This document shows positions 1 through 6,995 of a DNA stretch of 64,000 nucleotides, one piece after another; the stretch's first letter is position 1; the number at the start of each line of letters is the position of its first letter. The notes below the pieces were generated by a model. The model did no database searches. It was not told where the DNA came from and saw only the letters and a program-made list of their open reading frames with translations. Source of the stretch: Streptococcus mitis (GTDB lineage Bacteria; Bacillota; Bacilli; Lactobacillales; Streptococcaceae). Location: NCBI RefSeq assembly GCF_003943935.1, contig NZ_RJOB01000005.1, positions 1 through 64,000 of the forward strand, in the 5' to 3' direction. The translations under genes and the position numbers were made by a program.

Positions 1-193
1 CTTGCTTTAAATCAGGAGAATAGTAACGATTTTTTCCTTTTTTGACGAACTCTATTCCGTAACGATCAATCAATTTAATCATGTACCTAATATTAGAATT
101 GTTTATCCCAAATTTATTTGAAAGCTTCTCTATGCTATATCCTTGTTTTCTAAGTTCATAGATCTGAACTTTATCATCATAAGTTAATTTCAT
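1..193 (-). CDS. IS3-family (IS150/IS861-like) transposase OrfA, N-terminal part, cut by the window edge
   Basis: The leftward reading frame starts at an ATG at 193 and is still open at base 1, giving 64 residues that begin MKLTYDDKVQIYELRKQGYS. This is the helix-turn-helix part of an OrfA-type transposase that recognises the ends of an IS3-family element; residues 8-45 look like the classic HTH (KLSNKFGINNSNIRYMI). The start lies just inside the element end, as expected for this family. The rest of the element is outside the window, so I cannot tell whether it is complete. The family assignment is from motif recognition and the subgroup is a guess. Confidence 0.8.
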   Translation of the reverse strand, partial: MKLTYDDKVQIYELRKQGYSIEKLSNKFGINNSNIRYMIKLIDRYGIEFVKKGKNRYYSPDLKQ

Positions 194-202
194 AATAAAA
201 AC

Positions 203-244
203 ACCCCAAAAGTTAGATTTTTTCTGTCTAACTTTTGGGGTGCA
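203..244 (-). mobile_element. Terminal end of the IS3-like element, with hairpin
   Basis: Read leftward, the element begins TGCACCCCAAAAGTTAGACA at 244. TG is the usual IS3-family tip. Inside it is a 14 bp inverted repeat (CCCCAAAAGTTAGA / TCTAACTTTTGGGG, 203-240) with a short T-rich loop, which could act as a terminator shielding the transposase from outside transcription. The other end and any target duplication lie outside the window. Confidence 0.75.
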
Positions 245-349
245 GTTCAGTTCCGCAATTGGAAATCTCTAGCTTTTTGTTTTCTGAGAATCATCTTAAT
301 TCAGACTCTTTTGACTAATGTTACTAAAAAGATAAAGTAACTTTTAGCC

Positions 350-553
350 TTATTTATTGTCGCCACTCAACATGTTTTTAACACCTTCGATAGCACCTTC
401 TACAGCGTCTTTGGCATCTTCAGCAACTTCTTTTACTTTAGAAACAACTTTTTCAGCTGCTCCTTCTTTTTCCATTTTTTCATCACCGATGGCTTTTCCA
501 ACACCTTCTTTAATAGAACCTTTAGCTTGATTTAATTTTTCTTCTACTGACAT
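350..553 (-). CDS. CsbD-like stress protein
   Basis: This small hydrophilic protein of 67 residues is rich in Lys, Glu and Ala. Its repeated helical pattern ([20 protein letters not shown]) is that of the CsbD family, general-stress proteins of unknown biochemical role, and it fills nearly the whole length. There is no signal peptide or membrane segment. It is the last gene of the leftward envelope-stress operon, 30 bp after the gls24-like gene, with a good ribosome site (aggagaaa) before its ATG. Family membership is clear; the molecular function is not known. Confidence 0.85.
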   Translation of the reverse strand: MSVEEKLNQAKGSIKEGVGKAIGDEKMEKEGAAEKVVSKVKEVAEDAKDAVEGAIEGVKNMLSGDNK

Positions 554-583
554 GATAATTTCTCCTGTTATATTTATTTTATC

Positions 584-1192
584 TTAGTTTACACGAGTTT
601 TTTCGTGAGATACTACACCAGTTGTTGCACCTTTAACAGCTTCTACACCTTCGCTAACTTTTTCTTGAACAGTTGAGAAACCAGATCCAAGACCAGATTT
701 AGCTTTTTCGAATTGTTCTGAAGCGAATTCTCCTGTTGATTCAGCAACGTCAGATACGCGATCTTGAAGGCTTACTGAGTCTGCTTCATGTTGTTCTTTA
801 GTTTTGATGTCGACAACGTTTACGTTGATTTCAACAACTTCCAAGTCAGTCATTTTAGCAACTTCTGAAGATACGATTTCTCTGATTTCTGAATATAAAG
901 CTGGAACATTTTTTTGGTACTCAACAATAACGTTTAAGTCAACTGCAACTTGTGTTTTACCAACTTCTACGTTAACACCACTTGTTACGTCATCGCTGTT
1001 AATGATTTTTTCTTTAAGATTTGAGAAGAAACCACCGTCGATTCCCAAAAGACCTGAAACGTTTTCTAGTGACAGACCAATGATTTTTTGGATAACTTTA
1101 TCTTCGTAAGTAAGTTCTCCTTTGATTTCGTGAGCTACAGCAGTAGCATCTTTCTTTTCTACGTTAGTGTTAATGTTTTTTTCGTTTGACAT
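584..1192 (-). CDS. gls24: Asp23/Gls24 family envelope stress response protein
   Basis: A protein of 202 residues. Residues about 20-130 form the Asp23 (DUF322) domain: the motif GELTYEDKVIQKIIGLSLEN followed by GLLGIDGG and a VNVEVG...VAVDLNVIVEYQ strand pair. The remaining 70 residues are a charged, Ser/Glu/Lys-rich helical tail that may contact the envelope. Asp23 of S. aureus sits at the membrane through AmaP, and an AmaP homologue is encoded two genes upstream. The operon order (glsB-like, amaP, DUF2273, gls24, csbD) is the usual streptococcal one. Start at the ATG at 1192, preceded by aaaggagtttcat. Precise function is not established. Confidence 0.9.
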   Translation of the reverse strand: MSNEKNINTNVEKKDATAVAHEIKGELTYEDKVIQKIIGLSLENVSGLLGIDGGFFSNLKEKIINSDDVTSGVNVEVGKTQVAVDLNVIVEYQKNVPALYSEIREIVSSEVAKMTDLEVVEINVNVVDIKTKEQHEADSVSLQDRVSDVAESTGEFASEQFEKAKSGLGSGFSTVQEKVSEGVEAVKGATTGVVSHEKTRVN

Positions 1193-1231
1193 ATGAAACT
1201 CCTTTAATTAAATTAGTAATTTTTATTTTTT

Positions 1232-1402
1232 TTATTTATCTATATAGTTTTTTTCGATATATAATCCAGCTGCAACTCCCAGTGCTCCTAAAATCAATAC
1301 AAATATTGTTTTGAAGAAGCCAAAGGAGATAATCAAACAGGCGAGAAATACGCCTATGAGACCAGCGATAATTGGATATCGATATTGTTTAAGCCATTCC
1401 AT
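1232..1402 (-). CDS. DUF2273 small membrane protein
   Basis: I read a 56-residue frame, MEWLKQYRYPIIAGLIGVFL onward, ending IEKNYIDK. It has two hydrophobic stretches (about residues 10-28 and 30-48) separated by a Phe/Lys turn, which fits the DUF2273 family of small two-helix membrane proteins found in Asp23/AmaP operons. It lies 39 bp upstream of gls24 and 11 bp after amaP, so it is almost certainly co-transcribed. Function unknown; a membrane anchor or partner for Asp23-type proteins is plausible but unproven. Confidence 0.85.
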   Translation of the reverse strand: MEWLKQYRYPIIAGLIGVFLACLIISFGFFKTIFVLILGALGVAAGLYIEKNYIDK

Positions 1403-1413
1403 TTTTTACTTCC

Positions 1414-1992
1414 TTACTTCACACGACTAACAGTCTTTTTGTTTTGAGGTTTTGGTTTAGGCTGGTAGTCTTTTACTAGAACTTCTAGTTTAACCTGACG
1501 CTCAATACCAAAAAACTGCTTCAATCCATTAGTTATTTCATTTTGAATTAGTTGGCATCTGTCAGCGATGTTGTCCGAAGGAAGAATTTTACCTTCTACA
1601 TGAACGAAACATTTATTTTTTCGTAAATTTACATGAACAGTTGGGTTCTTGATCAATCCATGATCACTTACCAAACTTCTAACAAAACCTTCGATTGCAG
1701 AATTCTTTAATTTTAATGTATCGTTTTTAGTTTCAAGTTGAATTTCCAAATAACGTTTAGGATAAAACAACACAACTAACATCGATAACAAAACTAAAGT
1801 TGATAGAGCCACTATCCCCCAGAATATATATCTAGAGAGATAGAATTCAACGAAATGATTCTGTCTCCAGCTAAATAGCTGAATGCCTAGATCACTAACT
1901 TGATGATAATCTATCAAAACAGGAAGGAAAATTGTCAAGATTAAAATACAGAAAATAATGAAACATATTTTCTTTGCTTTTGACATATACAA
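1414..1992 (-). CDS. amaP: Alkaline shock response membrane anchor protein AmaP
   Basis: A protein of 192 residues with two transmembrane helices near residues 10-27 and 55-77, and a soluble C-terminal domain ending in a Lys/Pro-rich tail (KPKPQNKKTVSRVK). Length, topology and operon context match AmaP, which tethers Asp23 to the membrane in staphylococci. The extracellular loop of about 27 residues between the helices carries aromatic residues (FSWRQNHFVEFYLSRYIFW). Start at ATG 1992; Met-3 is an alternative. It sits between the glsB-like gene and the DUF2273 gene. Confidence 0.85.
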   Translation of the reverse strand: MYMSKAKKICFIIFCILILTIFLPVLIDYHQVSDLGIQLFSWRQNHFVEFYLSRYIFWGIVALSTLVLLSMLVVLFYPKRYLEIQLETKNDTLKLKNSAIEGFVRSLVSDHGLIKNPTVHVNLRKNKCFVHVEGKILPSDNIADRCQLIQNEITNGLKQFFGIERQVKLEVLVKDYQPKPKPQNKKTVSRVK

Positions 1993-2069
1993 TCCTTTCG
2001 ATTTAACATTTAAACTATTTTTCTCGTCATTGATTTAAAAATAGTTTGCTAACTTTACTGGTGAAAAGT

Positions 2070-2306
2070 TTACTTTCTACCTGTAAAGAATGATACTACA
2101 GTAACAACAATTGCTGCTCCTGCAATAGATGGGATCAAAGCCATTCCAGCGATGGATGGGCCCCAACTACCTAAAAGGGATTGTCCTACAGATGACCCGA
2201 CTAAACCAGCGAATACATTTGCGACGATTCCCATAGAACTACCTTTTTTAGTGATTCTACCTGCTACAAGTCCAATAAGACCTCCAGCAATGATTGACCA
2301 CAACAT
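2070..2306 (-). CDS. glsB: GlsB/YeaQ/YmgE family stress response membrane protein
   Basis: A protein of 78 residues made of glycine-rich hydrophobic segments (IIAGGLIGLVAGRI; VFAGLVGSSVGQSLLG; AIVVTVVSFFTG), matching the family once named transglycosylase-associated protein. It is an integral membrane protein of unknown mechanism, typical of gls24 operons. It is the first gene of the leftward stress operon; the AT-rich region at 2,310-2,500 is its probable promoter and control region. Start at ATG 2306, with aaaggagggtaag as ribosome site. Confidence 0.85.
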   Translation of the reverse strand: MLWSIIAGGLIGLVAGRITKKGSSMGIVANVFAGLVGSSVGQSLLGSWGPSIAGMALIPSIAGAAIVVTVVSFFTGRK

Positions 2307-2339
2307 TGCTTACCCTCCTTTTTTATTTTAATATCAAAA

Positions 2340-2442
2340 AATCAATTCCTTTGATTATCGCTATTATACAATTTTAATATAAAATAATCAATTATTTTGA
2401 TTATTTTATATTTTTAATATAAAAAAATCAAATTCTTTGATT
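2340..2442. promoter_or_regulatory. Three spaced copies of a 17 bp palindrome upstream of the gls operon
   Basis: The consensus AATCAAnnnnTTTGATT occurs at 2340-2356, 2386-2402 and 2426-2442. Copies 1 and 3 also share about 25 bp of flank (GCTATTATAyAATTTT). Centre-to-centre spacing is 46 and 40 bp, near whole numbers of DNA turns, so a dimeric regulator could bind all three on the same face. The sites lie between the leftward glsB-like gene and the rightward mgrA. Binding protein unknown. Confidence 0.6.
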
Positions 2443-2626
2443 GTTGCTATTATATAATTTTTAAAATTAAAAATATAATATTTCGACTTGAATTTGATTC
2501 TGTATTCATGTCCTCAATAGACGGTAAAATAAGAAAATTGTTTATATATTGCATCCATAGTGTTATTATACGAAATAAAGGATCTTAGTAAAAGTCGTTA
2601 TAGCATGCTATACCTATTCATTGTGG

Positions 2627-2632
2627 TATAAT
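2627..2632 (+). promoter_or_regulatory. Extended -10 promoter element of mgrA
   Basis: TGG-TATAAT (TG at 2624-2625) is a consensus extended -10 box 46 bp upstream of the mgrA start codon. The ribosome site is likely aaaagagaaag. Confidence 0.6.
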
Positions 2633-2677
2633 TGCAAGAGGTGAAATCCGATAATTTATAAAAAGAGAAAGACATTC

Positions 2678-4155
2678 ATGAGAGATTTATTATCTAAAAA
2701 AGTCATAGGCAATTAGAATTATTAGAATTATTATTTGAACATAAACGATGGTTTCATCGTTCTGAACTAGCAGAGTTATTAAATTGTACAGAACGTGCAG
2801 TCAAAGATGATCTATCCCATGTTAAATCTTCTTTTCCTGACTTGATTTTTCATTCTTCTACTAATGGTATACGCATTATTAATACCGATGATAGTGATAT
2901 TGAAATGGTTTACCATCATTTCTTTAAGCATTCAACCCATTTTTCGATTTTAGAATTTATCTTCTTTAATGAAGGTTGTAAAGCTGAGAGTATTTGTAAA
3001 GAATTCTATATCAGTTCATCTTCGCTCTATCGTATCATTAGTCAAATCAATAAAGTGATTAAAAAGCAATTTCAATTTGAAATTAGTCTGACCCCTGTTC
3101 AAATCATTGGAAATGAGAGAGACATTCGTTACTTTTTTGCACAATATTTTTCAGAAAAATATTATTTCCTAGAATGGCCATTTGAAAATTTTTCATCAGA
3201 GCCCCTATCTCAATTGTTAGAATTGGTTTATAAGGAAACAAGCTTTCCAATGAATTTGTCAACTCATAGAATGCTAAAGTTGCTCCTGGTTACTAATCTA
3301 TATCGAATAAAGTTTGGTCATTTTATGGAAATAGAGAAAGATTCTTCTAACGATCAAAGTTTGAATGCTTTGATGCAGGCAGAAGGAATAGAAGGTGTTG
3401 CTCAGAGTTTTGAGTCAGAATACAATCTCTCTTTAGATGAAGAAGTTGTTTGCCAATTATTTGTGTCTTACTTTCAAAAAATGTTTTTCATAGATGAAAG
3501 TCTCTTTATGAAATGCGTAAAAAAGGATAGCTATGTTGAAAAATCTTACCATCTATTGAGTGATTTTATTGATCAGATTTCAGTCAAGTATCAGATTGAG
3601 ATTGAGAATAAGGATAATCTGATTTGGCATCTGCATAATACCGCACATCTGTATCGTCAAGAGTTGTCTACTGAGTTTATTTTATTTGATCAAAAAGGCA
3701 ATACAATCAGGAATTTTCAAAATATTTTTCCTAAATTTGTTTCAGATGTAAAAAAAGAGCTTTCTCATTATTTAGAGACTCTTGAGGTTTGTTCTAGTTC
3801 AATGATGGTAAATCATCTATCTTATACCTTCATCACTCATACCAAACATTTGGTGCTTAATCTACTACAAAATCAGCCAAAGCTGAAGGTTCTGGTTATG
3901 AGTAATTTTGATCAGTATCATGCAAAATCCGTTGCAGAGACACTTTCTTATTATTGCAGCAACAATTTTGAACTTGAAGTTTGGACTGAATTAGAATTAT
4001 CAAAGGAATCTTTAGAAGAATCGCCTTATGATATCATCATTTCTAATTTTATTATTCCTCCGATTGAGAATAAGAGACTCATCTATTCAAATAATATAAA
4101 CACGGTCTCACTCATATCTTTGTTAAATGCCATGATGTTTATTCGATTAGATTAG
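2678..4155 (+). pseudogene. mgrA: Mga-like virulence regulator MgrA, frameshifted near the start
   Basis: From ATG 2678 the frame reads MRDLLSKK and then stops after four more codons (TAG at 2714). If the run of six A at 2696-2701 had seven, the frame would continue as SHRQLELLELLFEHKRWFHR into the 437-residue open frame that runs to 4155, giving about 492 residues. This is the length and sequence I recall for pneumococcal MgrA, a repressor of the rlrA pilus islet. The lost part is the N-terminal helix-turn-helix; PRD-like and EIIB-like regions remain intact. A TTG at 2842 could start a fragment without DNA-binding domain. It may be a true mutation, slipped-strand variation or a sequencing error. 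Confidence 0.8.
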
Positions 4156-4165
4156 TGAGTGAAAG

Positions 4166-4218
4166 AAGACTCCATCCATCTCTAGGGTAGATTCCCTTTA
4201 GATAGGTGGAGTCTTTTT
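4166..4218 (+). terminator. Terminator after mgrA
   Basis: Inverted repeat AAGACTCCATCCATCT / AGATAGGTGGAGTCTT with a T run. It is symmetrical enough to work for both strands. Confidence 0.75.
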
Positions 4219-4397
4219 GAATATTAAAAAATTTCATATCTATCATTAGCAGAGATCCTAGTTACATTCATTTTGGGACCTGTTTTAAATAGTATATGCC
4301 CAGAGGTAAATATCTGAAGTATAAAAAGAAAGACCTTTTAATCCTGTATCAAAAAACTTGAAACGGGATGTGTCACAGATTGAATCGAAACCCTATC

Positions 4398-4657
4398 CTA
4401 TGATTTGTTGGCTATTTGAACACGGGTTACAATACCATATGGATCACTAAATTCTAACTCTCTTGAGTTTAACCATGTGATTGGTACCTCAACTTCAGGT
4501 GTACTCTGGTCAATGATGAGGAGTTCCTCTTTACTTGTAACCTCAATGAGATAGTAGGCTAGGCCTGGCAATCCTTGCTGACGTTTGGTTAGACCTTTTC
4601 CGAACCACTCATCCCTTGCCAAGTGACGAATTGATTTTTAGTTGTAAGATATGACAT
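4398..4657 (-). pseudogene. Chimeric remnant: alpha/beta-hydrolase start joined to a VOC-like C-terminus
   Basis: A leftward ATG at 4657 opens MSYLTTKNQFVT, which matches the beginning I remember for streptococcal alpha/beta hydrolases encoded beside this type of oxidoreductase. After those 12 codons the frame reads WQGMSGSEKV and stops. In the -1 frame, a 74-residue stretch runs from a TTG at 4622 to 4398 and ends DPYGIVTRVQIANKS, which resembles the last half of a glyoxalase/VOC-domain protein (aromatic-Asp-Pro-Tyr/Asp-Gly end strand). The locus therefore looks like a deletion scar joining two genes out of frame. Both family identifications are tentative. No transcription signals of its own are seen, and it sits 13 bp after the oxidoreductase gene. 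Confidence 0.45.
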
Positions 4658-4670
4658 GATTTTTTCCTTT

Positions 4671-5675
4671 TTATTTCTTAAAGCTGAGGACTGTTTTTCC
4701 ACGTGAGCGACCATTAGCGACTTTGTCTAAGGCGCTATTTACCTCTTCAAATGGATAAACTGTATCGATAGAGGGTTTGATTTCTAATTTACTAAAGAGG
4801 TCAGCTACCTCTTGTAATTGATCACCATTGCTTTCTACAAAGATAAAATGATAGTGGACACTATGTTTTTCCGCCATTTTATCAAATTTGCGACCCGCTA
4901 GTCCAAGTAAAATTTGTTTCCATTTTGGTAGATTCATGCGTTTGGCAAAGGCACCGTTTGGCATGGCACGGAGGGAAACAAGCTGTCCACCTTTTTTCAT
5001 GATAGACATTTGTTTTTCAGTTTCAGCTCCACCGAGAGTATCGAGGACATAATCAACCTGGCTAACAGTTTTTGTATAATCCTCTGTTTTGTAATCGATA
5101 AATCTATCTGCTCCAAGTTTCAAAACACGCTCAGCGCTATCTCCAGAACCGTTGGTAATGACCTTCAAACCTTTGGCCTTGGCAATCGGAATGGCCATTC
5201 CACCAACTCCTCCAGTACCACCAGAAATAAAGATCGTTTTCCCAGCTTGAGCGCCCATGAGGTCAAGAGCCTGCATGATAGTCAAGGCAGTCAAAGGTAC
5301 AGCAGCAGCTTCCTCGTCTGATAGATAGTCTGGAACCTTGGCTAAGGCTCGACTATCAACAGCAACATATTCTGCAAAGGAGCCGATATGATTAAGTGGC
5401 AGACGGCCAAAAACTCGGTCTCCGACTTTGAAATTTTTGACTTGTCTACCTGTCGTCTCAACGATCCCAACCACTTCGTTACCTGCAGTTTGAGGAAGTT
5501 TGTAAGGAACAATCATCTTGACTTCACCACGAGAGATCATGTTATCGAGAGGATTAACCCCGGCTGCGGATACTTTCACCAAGACTTGTTTGTCTGCAAT
5601 GCTTGGTTTAGCGATTTCTGTGATGTTCAGTGTGATATCGTTTTTGTTATAAGTAGTATGTTGTGCGACTTTCAT
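4671..5675 (-). CDS. Zinc-independent MDR-family NADP-dependent quinone oxidoreductase
   Basis: A protein of 334 residues of the medium-chain dehydrogenase/reductase superfamily: GroES-like N-terminal half (residues 1-120) and Rossmann half with the nucleotide loop SGGTGGVGG at about 151-159. The usual zinc ligands of alcohol dehydrogenases are absent and the AGVNPLD and AGNEVVG motifs are those of quinone oxidoreductases and enoyl reductases that transfer hydride from NADPH to quinones or reactive aldehydes. Cytoplasmic. A palindromic operator (5706-5722) sits between its start and the Rrf2-type regulator gene upstream, which points to redox- or electrophile-responsive control. The natural substrate cannot be read from sequence. 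Confidence 0.85.
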   Translation of the reverse strand: MKVAQHTTYNKNDITLNITEIAKPSIADKQVLVKVSAAGVNPLDNMISRGEVKMIVPYKLPQTAGNEVVGIVETTGRQVKNFKVGDRVFGRLPLNHIGSFAEYVAVDSRALAKVPDYLSDEEAAAVPLTALTIMQALDLMGAQAGKTIFISGGTGGVGGMAIPIAKAKGLKVITNGSGDSAERVLKLGADRFIDYKTEDYTKTVSQVDYVLDTLGGAETEKQMSIMKKGGQLVSLRAMPNGAFAKRMNLPKWKQILLGLAGRKFDKMAEKHSVHYHFIFVESNGDQLQEVADLFSKLEIKPSIDTVYPFEEVNSALDKVANGRSRGKTVLSFKK

Positions 5676-5705
5676 GTGTAATCTCTTTTCTTTTTATTTT
5701 ATATA

Positions 5706-5722
5706 CCTGTATCTAATACAAG
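5706..5722. promoter_or_regulatory. Operator-like palindrome in front of the oxidoreductase gene
   Basis: On the minus strand CTTGTATTAGATACAGG contains TGTAT-TAG-ATACA. A related site lies upstream of the Rrf2 gene (6214-6230). The pair suggests one regulator controls both genes. Confidence 0.6.
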
Positions 5723-5760
5723 TACAATATGTTTTCAGTAAAAACTGACTTGCTAGCAAA

Positions 5761-6192
5761 TCAGTTTCGGACTTGTTTGGCTTGTTTATATAGATTGTCA
5801 ATGACATCTTCTAAGGTTTGGTTTGCTAATTCCTTCTCTAATTGAGATTCGGCACTAGCGAAAAGCGGTGAAACTGCTCCTTGGATATGTTTTCCAACGG
5901 GACAATCGGGATTACTATTTTGATGAACAGGAAATAAACTGATGTGTTTGATTTCTTGAGTAGCATAGTAGATCTCTATTAAAGTCATTTTCTTTGGAGA
6001 CTTACTGAGTTGATAGCCTGTTTTTCCTTGATGGGAATGAATCAAATCTGCATTTTTCAATAAGGCAATCACCTTTCGAATGTAGCTAGCGTTAGTCCCA
6101 ACACTAATAGCTAGGGCTTGAGAACTTAAGGTTTCCTTGCTCTCACTGATCATTGTTAGGATATGCAAAGCAACTGAGAATTTTGTATCCAT
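5761..6192 (-). CDS. Rrf2 family transcriptional regulator (YwnA-like)
   Basis: A protein of 143 residues. Residues 1-62 form a winged helix (SQALAISVGTNASYIRKVIA is the recognition region), followed by the Rrf2 signature at 69-86. Only one cysteine is present in the effector loop (Cys97 in NPDCPVGKHI), whereas iron-sulfur Rrf2 proteins such as IscR carry three, so this member probably does not hold a cluster and could instead sense thiol-reactive compounds. It lies upstream of, and in the same direction as, the oxidoreductase, with a matching palindrome before each gene, so autoregulation plus control of the enzyme is the natural reading. Confidence 0.85.
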   Translation of the reverse strand: MDTKFSVALHILTMISESKETLSSQALAISVGTNASYIRKVIALLKNADLIHSHQGKTGYQLSKSPKKMTLIEIYYATQEIKHISLFPVHQNSNPDCPVGKHIQGAVSPLFASAESQLEKELANQTLEDVIDNLYKQAKQVRN

Positions 6193-6213
6193 CTGAACTC
6201 CTCTTTTGATAAA

Positions 6214-6230
6214 CTTGTATCAGGTGCAAG
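6214..6230. promoter_or_regulatory. Operator-like palindrome in front of the Rrf2 regulator gene
   Basis: CTTGTATCAGGTGCAAG is an imperfect palindrome that shares CTTGTATyAG with the minus-strand site at 5706-5722. It lies 22 bp upstream of the regulator ATG. Confidence 0.6.
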
Positions 6231-6382
6231 AACAAGTATATCAAAAATAAAAAGAAAAGCAAGACTTTTGTTTTAAATTTTAAAAAATTTTAAGAGCAAT
6301 CAGATTAGAGCTGTCTGGGAAGGGTGTTCATAAAATTATACCGTTGATATCCATTAGTTGACCAAAAGTAGAACAGATACAC

Positions 6383-6440
6383 AAAAAAGCCTTGTAAATC
6401 AAGGCTTATTCCTGTTGTATTTAGATGCCCCCTACAGGGA
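6383..6440. repeat. Partial duplicate of the tRNA-Lys 3' end and its terminator (att-like)
   Basis: This stretch repeats 9481-9536 in the same orientation with a few differences: the terminator hairpin (GCCTTG...CAAGGC), a spacer, and GATGCCCCCTACAGGGA, the last 16 nt of the tRNA gene. Beyond this the homology stops. A 3'-end duplicate of a tRNA gene is what site-specific integrases leave behind. Confidence 0.7.
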
Positions 6441-6546
6441 TTTGGAAAGGACTTTCATATTGAGAGCAATTAAAAATATTGAAATATAAGTGATTTTAGG
6501 TATTTTCAATGTCATGATTTAAAAATGGGACAAAAGTGGGGCAAAA

Positions 6547-6579
6547 ACCATACAGATTCTAAACTGTATGGTTCTTTTT
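6547..6579. terminator. Terminator hairpin in the intergenic region
   Basis: ACCATACAG / CTGTATGGT inverted repeat followed by seven T. No gene reads into it from the left, so it may be the leftover terminator of a lost gene. Confidence 0.65.
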
Positions 6580-6995
6580 TTATCTAACCAAGAAAGGTTA
6601 AAACTTATTAAAACAAATGCAATCAACTGTTGAAAACTTTTTAGTCCGTGTAATATAAAAACAAGTAAAAAGTTGAACTATAGGGAATATTGTGTCATAA
6701 TAGGTAATAGATGAATAATTAATAGATTGGAAATAATGCTTTCTTACCTTAACAAGTTGAATTGGTTATACATTTTTTCGTCGCAATTGTGTCTATCTCT
6801 CGAGTTTAGCTAGTTTTTATAAGCTCTGGTTTCTAATCAATATAACAAATTTTAGAAGTGCATAAGACAAGATGGTGACATTACTACAGTCATTTCTAGT
6901 CACCATATGTTGCTGGCACAGGCTGTTTGTAGTGTTGGCTATTTACTAGTCAGTTTAATCGGAGTGTTTAATTTTTATTGTTGAAAGGTTTTTAT

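Larger units (their letters stand above)
6231..6995. other. Long intergenic region with an integration scar, no gene seen
   Basis: About 765 bp without a convincing gene. It contains the partial copy of the tRNA-Lys 3' end (6383-6440), a phrase ggacaaaagtggggcaaaa (6528-6546) like those beside phage integrase ends, and a terminator (6547-6579). The rest, 6580-6995, is AT-rich with only very short open frames. I read it as the worn edge of a former integrated element. Confidence 0.5.

Noticed and set aside
2340-2442. Possible CRISPR array
   Set aside because: Only three 17 bp palindromes with AT-rich unequal spacers and no cas genes. Fits operators better.
6441-6546. Intact phage integrase C-terminus
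   Set aside because: The phrase ...NGTKVGQKPYRF can be read in one frame, but a stop codon immediately precedes it; at most a remnant.
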